The notes: generated from the letters alone by a model not told the origin. Positions 45,808 through 54,943 are shown, numbered from the stretch's first letter. The stretch is 64,000 bases of DNA from Bacteroidota bacterium (GCA_018267575.1 JAFDYF010000057.1:1-64000), one strand, 5' to 3'. Program-made: numbers and translations.

Positions 45808-45854
45808 GTTGTTGGTATGTAGGGCGGGTTTATGGGCGTTGGCATACTAACAAC
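45808..45854 (+). repeat. Hairpin repeat H5 upstream of the type I restriction operon
   Basis: GTTGTTGGTATG (45808-45819) and CATACTAACAAC (45843-45854) pair with one mismatch. The orientation matches H1-H4. The downstream flank shares only a short TTTCTTGCCCAT stretch with H4. The rest of the gap to hsdM has no further gene. Confidence 0.8.
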
Positions 45855-46073
45855 CAATTTCTTTCTTGCCCATTAAAAAGGGTTTCATCGGTCAGGATCT
45901 TGGTAAAGTAATGAAATTCCCAAGAGTCAGGTCTTATACATTAAAAATAATTTTAACTGAAAGACGATCAATCTACTCCAGAACTTGACATTTAACTTTT
46001 TGCTCCTGTAGGTGGTTAAGAATACGTATATAAAAACTAACTTGCCAAACAATCATAATCTTAATAAAACATA

Positions 46074-47672
46074 ATGGCGAAAACCGCAAAGACAGAACAG
46101 GAAGAACCATTGAAGGTTAAACTATGGAAAGCAGCGGACAAACTCCGCAAGAATATGGATGCTGCCGAGTATAAACATGTTGCCTTGGGTTTGATTTTCC
46201 TCAAATACATATCGGATGCTTTTGTGGAACAGTACGAAAAACTGGTTGCGCTAAAAAGTGAAGGAGCAGACCCCGAAGATAAAAATGAATATATCGCTGA
46301 AAAGGTATTTTTTGTGCCAGTTACTGCTCGATGGGCATATATACAAGGCCGGGCTTCACAACCAACCATTGGCAAAGATATTGATGATGCCATGGACGCT
46401 ATTGAAAAGGACAACCCTTCTTTGCGTGGTGTTTTGCCAAAAGTATTTGCACAAGAAAAATTAGACAAAGCAAGTTTGGGCGGACTGGTCAATCTGGTTG
46501 GTTCCGCTACATTGGGAACAAAAGAAGCACAGAGCAAAGATTTATTGGGGCAGGTATTTGAATACTTCTTGGGGGAATTTGCTTTGGCAGAAGGGAAAAA
46601 AGGAGGTCAGTTTTATACCCCGCAAAGTGTTGTAAAATTATTGGTTGAAATGCTGGAACCTTATGAAGGGCGGGTTTTTGACCCTTGCTGTGGAAGTGGC
46701 GGCATGTTTGTCCAAAGCGAAAAGTTCATCAACAAACACCAGGACCATTACAAGAAAAAAGGAAAGACTGGATTGTCATTAAAACCCACAGACCGCATCT
46801 CTATTTACGGGCAAGAGAGCAACCAAACCACTTGGCGTTTGGCAAAAATGAACCTATCGATACGCGGCATTGACAGCAGTAATGTAAAATGGAACAACGA
46901 AGGCTCATTTTTGAACGATGCGCACAAAGATTTAAAAGCGGATTACATCATTGCCAACCCTCCATTTAACGACAGCGATTGGAGTGGTGAACTATTGCGT
47001 GACGATGCAAGATGGAAAGTATTGGGCGAAAAGCTAACACCACCAACCGGTAACGCAAACTATGCTTGGATACAACATTTCCTTTTTCACTTGGCGCCCA
47101 CAGGGCAAGCAGGTTTTGTTTTGTCTAAAGGGTCTTTGACAACCAATACCACCGGTGAAGGCGAGATTAGAAAGGCATTGGTAGAAAAAGGACTGGTGGA
47201 TTGCATCGTAAACCTGCCAACAAAATTATTTTTAAATACACAGATACCCGCCTGCCTTTGGTTTTTATCAAGAAACAAAACCAATGTTAGTTTTAGAAAA
47301 CGTGAAAATGAAATCTTGTTTATTGATGCAAGAAATATGGGTTTTTTAATCAATCGTAAAAACAGGGATTTAAGTGAAGAGGATATTGCATTGATTACAG
47401 GCACTTACCACAATTGGCGCAACCCAAACGGTAATTATGAGGATGTGGCAGGGTTTTGCAAAGTGGCAACCATTGAAGAAGTGGCAAAACTAAATTATGT
47501 GTTAACACCGGGCAGGTATGTAGGCCTTGCAGATGAAGAAGATGATTTTGATTTTGTGGAACGTTTCGCTTCCTTGAAAACGGAATTGGAAAAACAAATT
47601 GCTGAAGAAGCAGCGTTGAATAAAAAGATAGCTGAAAATTTGGCTAAAATAAAACTACCCCCAAATGGCTAA
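46074..47672 (+). CDS. hsdM: Type I restriction-modification methyltransferase subunit HsdM
   Basis: The 532-residue product is the N6-adenine methyltransferase subunit. An N-terminal HsdM_N helical domain (about 12-150; KLWKAADKLRKNMDAAEYKH) precedes the SAM-binding motif FDPCCGSGG at 202-210 and the catalytic NPPF at 295-298. QFYTPQSVVKLLVEML near 179-194 is a strong family marker. Its 3' end overlaps the next gene by 8 bases, so the operon is tightly coupled. Together with HsdS and HsdR it methylates or cuts DNA at a bipartite site. Confidence 0.96.
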   Translation: MAKTAKTEQEEPLKVKLWKAADKLRKNMDAAEYKHVALGLIFLKYISDAFVEQYEKLVALKSEGADPEDKNEYIAEKVFFVPVTARWAYIQGRASQPTIGKDIDDAMDAIEKDNPSLRGVLPKVFAQEKLDKASLGGLVNLVGSATLGTKEAQSKDLLGQVFEYFLGEFALAEGKKGGQFYTPQSVVKLLVEMLEPYEGRVFDPCCGSGGMFVQSEKFINKHQDHYKKKGKTGLSLKPTDRISIYGQESNQTTWRLAKMNLSIRGIDSSNVKWNNEGSFLNDAHKDLKADYIIANPPFNDSDWSGELLRDDARWKVLGEKLTPPTGNANYAWIQHFLFHLAPTGQAGFVLSKGSLTTNTTGEGEIRKALVEKGLVDCIVNLPTKLFLNTQIPACLWFLSRNKTNVSFRKRENEILFIDARNMGFLINRKNRDLSEEDIALITGTYHNWRNPNGNYEDVAGFCKVATIEEVAKLNYVLTPGRYVGLADEEDDFDFVERFASLKTELEKQIAEEAALNKKIAENLAKIKLPPNG

Positions 47673-48120
47673 CCAAGATATACGCTGGGTACAACGATTT
47701 AGCAATTACCGTAAAGCCTTGGCAAGGCTTGGTAAAGCTGTGACTTTAGCAAAGGAAAGAGACTTATCAGATTTGGAACAACAAGGTTTAATACAAGGGT
47801 TTGAATTTACATTTGATTTAGCCTGGAAGACCCTGCAGGATTATTTACGACATCACCATAGACCAAACGAAAATGGCGGACCTAATATAATAATTACACA
47901 GGCTTTAGCAGATGGCATTATTAAAGGGGAAGAAGGGTGGAAAGCAATGAAAAAATCGCGTGATTTAAGCACTCATAGTTACGATGAGCAAACGGCAGAC
48001 GACATCGCTGATAATATTATAAATACATATCATGGTTTGTTCATTCAATTAGAAACTCGCTTGCAGTTAGAGAAAATTAACGCTGAGAAAAACCTTTTTA
48101 ACCAAGACGAAGCCGAATGA
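47665..48120 (+). CDS. HEPN-type protein of the HI0074/HepT-like family
   Basis: The 151-residue all-helical protein matches the 'nucleotidyltransferase substrate-binding' family (LIQGFEFTFDLAWKTLQDYL near 42-61). It carries R99-x4-H104-x-Y106 (RDLSTHSY), the motif that in HepT toxins forms the RNase active site and whose Tyr is AMPylated by the partner MntA. All three residues are present, so toxicity is plausible. The gene overlaps hsdM by 8 bases and the MNT-HsdS gene by four (ATGA), placing it firmly inside the restriction operon. Activity is inferred from motif only. Confidence 0.87.
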   Translation: MANQDIRWVQRFSNYRKALARLGKAVTLAKERDLSDLEQQGLIQGFEFTFDLAWKTLQDYLRHHHRPNENGGPNIIITQALADGIIKGEEGWKAMKKSRDLSTHSYDEQTADDIADNIINTYHGLFIQLETRLQLEKINAEKNLFNQDEAE

Positions 48121-49604
48121 AATTTGGATTAGAACAGCATACCATAGATAAACTCATAACCGTTTTTGAACAATACCCAAAACTGGATAAGGCCATTGTA
48201 TTTGGCAGCAGGGCAAAGGGCAATTATAAAGAGGGCTCCGATATAGATATTGCCATAAAAGGCCGAGACCTAAATTTTGATGATACTTTACACTTATTAC
48301 GAAAATTGGATGAACAGGAACTGCCTTACGAAATTGATTTAATAAATTATCATAGCATAAAAGAACCCGATTTAAAAGAACATATCGACAGGGTGGGGAT
48401 TGAATTGTATAGTAGGTGGAAGGATTATACATTAGGTAAAGTTTCGAATAAAATAACTGATGGTGCACATTTAAGCCCAAAAGAATTTATTAATGGTAAA
48501 ATTATGTTTTCGGTGAAGGATATGATTAATTCCGGATTTGACTATTCCAAACCAAAGACTATATCTCAAGAAGATTTTAATTTACTAGAAAAGCAAGGAT
48601 GTAAACCTGAAATCGATGATATTTTAATTGCAAAAGATGGTTCTGTTTTAAAACATATTTTTAGAGTAGTAAATGAACCTGACTACGTTTTGCTTTCATC
48701 AATAGCAATCGTAAAACCTAAAAAAGAAATAATTGACCCAACATTCTTAGTTTACACTTTAAAGAGCCCAAAAATAAGTGATACAATACTAACCAACTTT
48801 GTATCAGGTTCAGGAGTTCCTAGAATTGTATTAAAAGATTTTAAAAAGATTGATATTTCTGTCCCACCCCTCCCCGAACAAACCGCCATTGCTTCCATCC
48901 TTAGCAGCCTCGATGATAAAATAGACCTCCTGCAACGACAAAACAAAACCTTGGAGCAATTGGCCGAAACAATTTTTAGGCAATGGTTTGTGGAGGAAGC
49001 AGAAGAGCAATCTAATAAGAAAATGATATTAGGGGATTTAATTGAATCTGTTTCTATTACTTATAAATTTAAAAGTGGGGAAGCTATCTTCCTAAATACT
49101 TCTGATATTTATTTAGGAGAAGTCTTGATAGACAATTATTCAAGTGCTAAAGATTTACCAGGGCAAGCAAAAAAATCAATTCAAAAGGACGATATACTTT
49201 TTAGCGAAATTAGACCTGCTAATGGGAGATGGGCGTATATTGATTTTGAAGCAGAAGATTATGTTGTATCTACTAAACTTATGGTTCTTAGGTCTAAAGG
49301 AAAAATAAATCAAGCATTTATATATTTTTACTTAACACATCCTACTACTGTGGAATGGCTTGCAGTTTTGGCAGAATCAAGATCAGGTACGTTTCCACAA
49401 ATTACCTTTGATCAATTGGCAGATTTGAAAATTAATATTCCCTCAGAAAAAAGATTGATTGAAATTGAAGAATGGTGTAAAATGACTCTATTTAAAATAA
49501 AACAAAATAGTAAACAAATCCGCACCTTAACCCAAACCCGAGACACCCTGTTGCCAAAATTGATGAGCGGGGAGCTGAGGGTGAGGATGTCTGAACAGGA
49601 TTAA
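48117..49604 (+). CDS. Fusion of MNT minimal nucleotidyltransferase and type I specificity subunit HsdS
   Basis: This 495-residue frame joins two proteins that are normally separate. Residues 1-98 are an MNT domain: FGSRAKG near 29-35, Asp42 and Asp44 in SDIDIAI, and a third Asp74 in YEIDLINY, the complete catalytic pattern of MntA-type antitoxins. From residue 101 (WKDYTLGKVSNKITDGAH) it is HsdS: first target recognition domain about 101-248, conserved helix PLPEQTAIASILSSLDDKID near 251-270, second recognition domain about 303-455, and a second conserved helix ending LLPKLMSGELR. The junction has no stop; internal GTG (48393) and TTG (48405) codons could restart translation. The last codons lie in repeat DNA. 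Confidence 0.9.
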   Translation: MKFGLEQHTIDKLITVFEQYPKLDKAIVFGSRAKGNYKEGSDIDIAIKGRDLNFDDTLHLLRKLDEQELPYEIDLINYHSIKEPDLKEHIDRVGIELYSRWKDYTLGKVSNKITDGAHLSPKEFINGKIMFSVKDMINSGFDYSKPKTISQEDFNLLEKQGCKPEIDDILIAKDGSVLKHIFRVVNEPDYVLLSSIAIVKPKKEIIDPTFLVYTLKSPKISDTILTNFVSGSGVPRIVLKDFKKIDISVPPLPEQTAIASILSSLDDKIDLLQRQNKTLEQLAETIFRQWFVEEAEEQSNKKMILGDLIESVSITYKFKSGEAIFLNTSDIYLGEVLIDNYSSAKDLPGQAKKSIQKDDILFSEIRPANGRWAYIDFEAEDYVVSTKLMVLRSKGKINQAFIYFYLTHPTTVEWLAVLAESRSGTFPQITFDQLADLKINIPSEKRLIEIEEWCKMTLFKIKQNSKQIRTLTQTRDTLLPKLMSGELRVRMSEQD

Positions 49605-49811
49605 AGGGATTTTTGGATGGACAGGATTTAAGGATAGGAACATTACAGGATAGCAGCAATGCTGGAAAGTTGTAATTCGGAGGGCAATTTTATTTAAAAG
49701 GAAAACGATTTTAGAGTGGCGGCATTTAGGATGGCAGGATTTCAGGGCAGGGTCATTGCAGGATAGTTAGCAATACAAAAAGTATTTTATTTAAAGTGAA
49801 CACGATTTGAG
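49593..49811. repeat. Repeat DNA between hsdS and the GxxExxY gene
   Basis: GAACAGGATT...GGATTTTTGGATGGACAGGA (49593-49630) has a reverse-complement partner at 50199-50235, at the 3' end of the GxxExxY gene. The remainder looks like two degenerate tandem copies of about 100 bases sharing CAGGATTT, CATT(A/G)CAGGATAG, TTTTATTTAAA and ACGATTT. No gene is present. Confidence 0.75.
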
Positions 49812-50255
49812 ATGAACAGTAATTTTAAAAATGAATCGGATATAAATGCACTTACGCACAAGATAATTGGCTGTGCCATGCAAGTACATAGGGTATTGGG
49901 CAATGGTTTTCAAGAGGTCATCTATCAAAGGGCATTGGCCATTGAATTTTCGTTTCAAGGATTGACTTTTGAAAGAGAAAAGGAAATGGAATTGTTTTAT
50001 CGGGAAGAAAATATTGGTACCAGAAGAGTGGATTTTTTTGTGGAGGGGAAAGTAATGGTTGAAATCAAAGCGATAGAACAGTTATTGGATGTTCATAAAG
50101 CACAAGCCATCAATTATTGCGAAGCCTATAATATAGCAGATGGTTTGCTGATTAATTTTGGTTCAAAAAGTTTAGATTTCAAAAGAGTGTACAATAAAAA
50201 TCTTGTCCATCCTATAATCAATCAGAATCCTGTTCAAGACAAAATAGACAAATGA
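49812..50255 (+). CDS. GxxExxY protein
   Basis: The 147-residue protein carries the name-giving motif G32-F-Q-E35-V-I-Y38 and a PD-(D/E)xK-like nuclease core with D74 and E84-x-K86 (RRVDFFVEGKVMVEIKA). Family members are abundant in Bacteroidota but have no established role. The last 15 residues or so are encoded by an inverted copy of the repeat found upstream at 49593-49630, so the gene looks like an inserted cassette. Its stop overlaps the hsdR start (ATGA), coupling it to the restriction operon. Confidence 0.9.
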   Translation: MNSNFKNESDINALTHKIIGCAMQVHRVLGNGFQEVIYQRALAIEFSFQGLTFEREKEMELFYREENIGTRRVDFFVEGKVMVEIKAIEQLLDVHKAQAINYCEAYNIADGLLINFGSKSLDFKRVYNKNLVHPIINQNPVQDKIDK

Positions 50256-53200
50256 AACCAATCACAGAAGATGATATCGAAACATTTGCCATTGAAGTGC
50301 TTCAATCTTTGGGCTGGGAGTACATACATGGTTTGGCTATTGCACCTGGGGCAGAGCAAGCAGAAAGGGAAAGTTTTGAGCAGATTGTTTTAATTGGCCG
50401 CTTACGAAAAGCGGTGCGGATTTTAAATCCCAATATCCCAGAGGATGCACAGGAACAGGCCATTCAAAAAGTATTGCGTATTTATTCTCCTGAACTCCTG
50501 CACAACAACGAAACCTTTCACCAACTATTGGTGGAAAAGGTGAAGATTCCCTATCAACAAGATGGCTTTGAGCGCAGTTATGAAGTATCGCTCATTGATT
50601 TTGAAAATACCTTGAACAATGAATTTTTATGTGTCAACCAATATACCATTACTGAAAAAAATCAAAACAAAAGACCGGATGTACTACTATTTGTAAATGG
50701 CATTCCCTTGGTTGTGATGGAACTAAAAAACGCCGCAGACGAAAATGCCACAATACGAAAAGCATTTGACCAATTGCAAACCTATAAATCAACCATACCC
50801 AGTTTGTTTACCTATAATGCCATTTGTGTAATATCGGATGGCATGGAATGTAAAGCAGGAAGTGTATCGGCTGGCTTTAGCCGTTTTATGACCTGGAAAA
50901 CAGCAGACGGTAAAAAAGAGGCATCCCGGTTCAAACCTCAATTGGAGATTTTGCTAAGGGGTATGTTGAACCCTGACACGCTTTTAGACCTAACCCGAAA
51001 TTTTATTGTTTTTGAAAAAAACAAAAAAGAAGATACCAAAACAGGCATCACACAAATAGAGACTGTGAAGAAGTTGGCAGCCTATCATCAATATTATGCT
51101 GTGAACAAAGCGGTGCAATCTTCCATCATCGCATCCAGTGCAATGGGCGATAAAAGAGGAGGTGTGGTTTGGCATACACAGGGTTCGGGCAAAAGCCTCA
51201 GCATGGTTTTTTATTCGGGCAAGCTGATTACCGCACCTGAAATGCAAAATCCAACCATCTTGGTCATCACCGACCGAAATGATTTGGACGACCAACTCTT
51301 TGACACTTTTGCCAACTCCAAACAATTACTAAGGCAAGAGCCGGTACAGGCAAAAGACAGGGCACATTTAAAGGAACTGTTGAAGGTTTCCAGTGGGGGC
51401 ATTGTATTTACCACCATCCAAAAATTTTTACCCGAAGACCATAAATCGGTTTACGACCAATTATCAGAACGAAGGAACATTGTAGTGATAGCAGACGAAG
51501 CACACCGGACACAATATGGTTTTGAAGCATCCATCAAAGAAATAAAGGACAAAGAAACCAAAGAAAAAATTGGGCAACGCATAGCTTATGGTTTTGCCAA
51601 ATACATGCGGGATGCATTGCCAAACGCAACTTATATTGGTTTCACAGGCACACCCATTGAAGGTACAGATATCAATACGCCACAGGTTTTCGGTCAGTAT
51701 ATAGATGTGTATGATATTTCACAAGCAGTGGCGGATGGGGCTACTGTTCGTATTTATTACGAAAGCAGGTTAGCAAAAGTAAATTTGAATGAAGAAGGCA
51801 AACGATTGATAAAGGAATTTGAGGAAAGTTTAGAAGAGGACAAAGATGTATCTGAACAACAAAAGGCAAAAGCCAAATGGACAACACTGGAATCGATTGT
51901 TGGCAACGCCCACAGAATACAAAACCTGGCAAAGGATATTGTAAACCACTTTGAAGAACGGCAAAAAATATTTGAAGGGAAAGCAATGATCGTGGCCATG
52001 AGCAGGAGGATTGCAGCAGATTTATACAAACAAATAATTGCCTTAAGACCCGAATGGCACGATGACGATTTTAATAAAGGGGTTTTAAAAGTGGTAATGA
52101 CTTCTTCATCCACTGATAAAATAGCGTTTGATCCCGAAGACCCAACGGCCTTGGTTATCCCAAAGAATATGCGGACTACCAAATCAGAAAGGAAAATACT
52201 TTCCGACAGAATGAAAGATGAAAAAGACACATTAAAGCTGGTAATTGTTTGCGATATGTGGCTCACGGGTTTTGATGCACCTTGTTTGCATACTTTATAT
52301 ATTGACAAACCCATGAAAGGGCATAGCCTCATGCAGGCGATTGCCAGGGTAAACCGGGTTTTTAAGGATAAGCCGGGTGGTTTGGTTGTTGACTATTTGG
52401 GAATAGCCAGCGACCTTAAGAAGGCATTGTCATTCTATTCTGATTCGGGCGGCAAAGGCGAACCAACTCAGGGTTTGGAGAAAGCCATTGAATTGATGAA
52501 CGAAAAATTTGAAGTGGTTCAACAGTTTTTTAGCGAAGAAGCAAAAACCCAAAATGACATTATAGCCGAAGAACCCGAAGCCTATTATGCAAACAGTTTT
52601 GCATTCAATTACAAACGTTTTTTCGAAGTAGATGCAAAAGAAAAATTATCCATTATACTACAAGCAGAAGAACATATATTAGGTCTGCCTGATGGAAAAG
52701 CCCGTTTTACCAGAGAGGTAACTTTGTTGAGTCAGGCATTTGCCCTATCTATTCCAAATGAAAGGGCAATGGAAATCAAAGAAGATATTGCTTTCTTTCA
52801 GGCGGTAAAAGCCAGACTGGTAAAATTTGAAGGGACAGGCACTGGCAAATCAGATATTGAAATTGAAACCGCCATCAAACAAATTGTGGATGAAGCATTG
52901 AGTTCAGATAAAGTAATAGATATTTTTGAAGCAGCGGGAATTGACAAACCGGAAATCTCCGGTTTAGAAGTGCTTTCAGACGAATTTATGATGGAAGTAA
53001 AAGGCATGAAGCATCAAAACTTGGCTTTAGAACTTTTGAAGAAATTGTTGAATGATGAAATCAAGACACGTTCTAAAACAAATTTGGTAAAAAGTAAAAA
53101 ACTTTTGGAGATGTTGGAAGGTGCTATCAAACGCTATCAAAATAATTTGTTGACTACAGCAGAAATTATTCAGGAATTAATCAACATTGCCAAAGACATA

Positions 53201-53521
53201 AAAGAATCTGACAATGAAGGTCAACGCCTCGGGTTGACAAAAGATGAAGTTGCTTTTTACAATGCATTAGAAGTAAATGATAGCGCCGTACAGGTTTTAG
53301 GCGACGAACAGCTCAAAGAAATTGCAAGAGAGATTGCAGACAAAGTAAGAGCCAACGCAACTATTGACTGGACCATTAGGGAAAGTGCAAGGGCCAGATT
53401 GATGGTAATTGTAAAGCGGACACTTACGAAATGGGGCTATCCGCCAGATAAGCAAGCAAAAGCCATTGAGACTGTATTAAAGCAAGCAGAGCTGATGGCA
53501 GACTTCTTTGCAGAGAATTAA
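50252..53521 (+). CDS. hsdR: Type I restriction endonuclease subunit HsdR
   Basis: The 1089-residue motor and nuclease subunit has an N-terminal PD-(D/E)xK nuclease (D143 in NKRPDVLLFVNG, E157-x-K159 in VVMELKN), a superfamily 2 translocase with Walker A TQGSGKS at 309-315, DEAH at 415-418 and FTGTPIEGT near 474, motif VI region QAIARVNRVF near 698, and a helical C-terminal region. All catalytic residues are present, so the enzyme should cut unmethylated DNA with HsdM and HsdS. It is translationally coupled to the GxxExxY gene by the ATGA overlap. Confidence 0.96.
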   Translation: MKPITEDDIETFAIEVLQSLGWEYIHGLAIAPGAEQAERESFEQIVLIGRLRKAVRILNPNIPEDAQEQAIQKVLRIYSPELLHNNETFHQLLVEKVKIPYQQDGFERSYEVSLIDFENTLNNEFLCVNQYTITEKNQNKRPDVLLFVNGIPLVVMELKNAADENATIRKAFDQLQTYKSTIPSLFTYNAICVISDGMECKAGSVSAGFSRFMTWKTADGKKEASRFKPQLEILLRGMLNPDTLLDLTRNFIVFEKNKKEDTKTGITQIETVKKLAAYHQYYAVNKAVQSSIIASSAMGDKRGGVVWHTQGSGKSLSMVFYSGKLITAPEMQNPTILVITDRNDLDDQLFDTFANSKQLLRQEPVQAKDRAHLKELLKVSSGGIVFTTIQKFLPEDHKSVYDQLSERRNIVVIADEAHRTQYGFEASIKEIKDKETKEKIGQRIAYGFAKYMRDALPNATYIGFTGTPIEGTDINTPQVFGQYIDVYDISQAVADGATVRIYYESRLAKVNLNEEGKRLIKEFEESLEEDKDVSEQQKAKAKWTTLESIVGNAHRIQNLAKDIVNHFEERQKIFEGKAMIVAMSRRIAADLYKQIIALRPEWHDDDFNKGVLKVVMTSSSTDKIAFDPEDPTALVIPKNMRTTKSERKILSDRMKDEKDTLKLVIVCDMWLTGFDAPCLHTLYIDKPMKGHSLMQAIARVNRVFKDKPGGLVVDYLGIASDLKKALSFYSDSGGKGEPTQGLEKAIELMNEKFEVVQQFFSEEAKTQNDIIAEEPEAYYANSFAFNYKRFFEVDAKEKLSIILQAEEHILGLPDGKARFTREVTLLSQAFALSIPNERAMEIKEDIAFFQAVKARLVKFEGTGTGKSDIEIETAIKQIVDEALSSDKVIDIFEAAGIDKPEISGLEVLSDEFMMEVKGMKHQNLALELLKKLLNDEIKTRSKTNLVKSKKLLEMLEGAIKRYQNNLLTTAEIIQELINIAKDIKESDNEGQRLGLTKDEVAFYNALEVNDSAVQVLGDEQLKEIAREIADKVRANATIDWTIRESARARLMVIVKRTLTKWGYPPDKQAKAIETVLKQAELMADFFAEN

Positions 53522-53705
53522 GCAAGCCCTCCTCTCGGTCCGGATAGGCAGCCATGCTTTTGTGCGGAGGGGTCTGTGTGCCCTGGCCGTAAAGATGAAG
53601 GTATAGTAGCATTCACAGATACGCCACCGCCTATTTCCATTGCAGAATTTTTGCGCTTGGGTGGGAATATTTCAAGCAGAGTTAGGAATTCTTACTAACA
53701 CACTG

Positions 53706-54083
53706 CTATTTTTTGGGCAAACGCTTATTCGATCTTTTTGGTAACTCCTTTTTTGGGGCTGTTTTTTTTGCTATTGTTTTTTTCTTTTTAAAAGCAGGGG
53801 AATGTTTTGCTTTCTCTTGGTATGAAGTATCGAAAGGAAATGGCTTTTCAGGAAGAAAGTCTCTTGGTGACAAGTCAAAATAATAGGCTAGAATATTTAT
53901 GTGCTTAACGTTGTATTTAGCTCTTATGTTAGGGTTTTCTATATTGCCAATAAAACTTCTTTTTACACCTAGTAAGTTAGCCAATTGTGCTTGCGAGAGA
54001 GGATGGCGTGGATCTTTTCTATACGCTAATATAAAATCAATTACATGTTGATCGATGGGTGTTATGTTGTCTTGATCCTGCAT
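53706..54083 (-). CDS. XRE-family helix-turn-helix regulator with basic tail
   Basis: The 125-residue product (ATG chosen over a TTG four codons upstream) has a DNA-binding helix-turn-helix: HPLSQAQLANLLGVKRSFIG near 27-46 followed by NIENPNIRAKYNVKHINILA. The C-terminal 35 residues are rich in Lys and Pro (KKKKTIAKKTAPKKEL). It faces away from the restriction operon's end and from the downstream sigma factor gene. It could regulate the restriction operon, but its binding site is not evident. Confidence 0.85.
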   Translation of the reverse strand: MQDQDNITPIDQHVIDFILAYRKDPRHPLSQAQLANLLGVKRSFIGNIENPNIRAKYNVKHINILAYYFDLSPRDFLPEKPFPFDTSYQEKAKHSPAFKKKKTIAKKTAPKKELPKRSNKRLPKK

Positions 54084-54274
54084 CCAAGACCGCAAGTAAA
54101 CTTTTATAAAAAAGCATTATGACACACCTGTATGTCATTTATTTATTTAATTTTGAACTAGCTTTTTGAAATTGTGAAAATTCGAAATATGAAAATCACA
54201 AGTAATTTCCTTAGCTGAACCAAATCAATATTACCAGTCTTGTTTAATGTGGTAGCTATTTAAAACCCTTTGCC

Positions 54275-54862
54275 ATGCAAAATAATAACCTGCTTGATGA
54301 TGCCTTCTTGATACAAGGCTTTAATCATAGGGAAGAGAGGAGCCTCGCTGCTTTGTTCCGTTCATTGTACCCCCCGCTCTGTTTGTACGCTTATCGCATA
54401 TTGGGAGATCATGCAACCGCCGAGGCCATTGCCTCCACTGCCTTTATAAAAATATGGCAAAGACCGGGCAGCTTCGAAAGCCTACAGGGCTTTAGGGCCT
54501 ATATGTTCAGGGCGGTACGTAATGCCGCGGTGGACCATCTTCGCCAACAGGGGCGCAGGGAAAGGCAGGAGGCAACATTGGTTTTGGTTACTGAAGCAAC
54601 AAGTAGGCCGGTAGATGAAGCATTGGTCCAGGCCGAGATATTTAGGCACCTACATACCGCACTAGACAGCTTACCAGTACAGTGCCGCAAAGTGATCGAT
54701 ATGGTATATGTCGGTGGCATGACCATGGAAAAAGTAGCAGCCAAGCTAGGCCTATCCAGCGGCACGGTGCGCACCCAAAAAGCAAGGGGGCTGGCCCTGT
54801 TGCGCAAAAAAATGGGCCTGGCAAAAATCTGCATCTTCTCGCTCCAATATTTCTTTTCTTAA
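54275..54862 (+). CDS. ECF-type RNA polymerase sigma factor
   Basis: The 195-residue protein has region 2 (ALFRSLYPPLCLYAYRILGD and AFIKIWQRPGSFESLQGFRA, about 25-75) and region 4 (LHTALDSLPVQCRKVIDMVY and MTMEKVAAKLGLSSGTVRTQ, about 127-170), the two parts of an extracytoplasmic-function sigma factor. It is followed 81 bases downstream by a FecR-type anti-sigma gene and then a SusC gene with an STN signalling domain, the standard order of Bacteroidota trans-envelope regulation. Confidence 0.94.
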   Translation: MQNNNLLDDAFLIQGFNHREERSLAALFRSLYPPLCLYAYRILGDHATAEAIASTAFIKIWQRPGSFESLQGFRAYMFRAVRNAAVDHLRQQGRRERQEATLVLVTEATSRPVDEALVQAEIFRHLHTALDSLPVQCRKVIDMVYVGGMTMEKVAAKLGLSSGTVRTQKARGLALLRKKMGLAKICIFSLQYFFS

Positions 54863-54943
54863 TATTTCTACGTTTTATATGGTTGTGGCGTGTTTTGTTT
54901 TGAACAGTGTACACAAAAAAAATAATTTGGTTAACTTACCACA

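Noticed and set aside
39180..45854. Integron attC array
   Set aside because: The hairpins begin with GTT and end with AAC, the reverse of the R''/R' order of attC sites, and no integrase gene is visible in the window.
48117..49604. MNT-HsdS fusion as a simple frameshift artefact
   Set aside because: Both halves are in one frame with no premature stops and the junction is clean. A missed stop codon by a single-base error cannot be fully excluded and is named as the main test.
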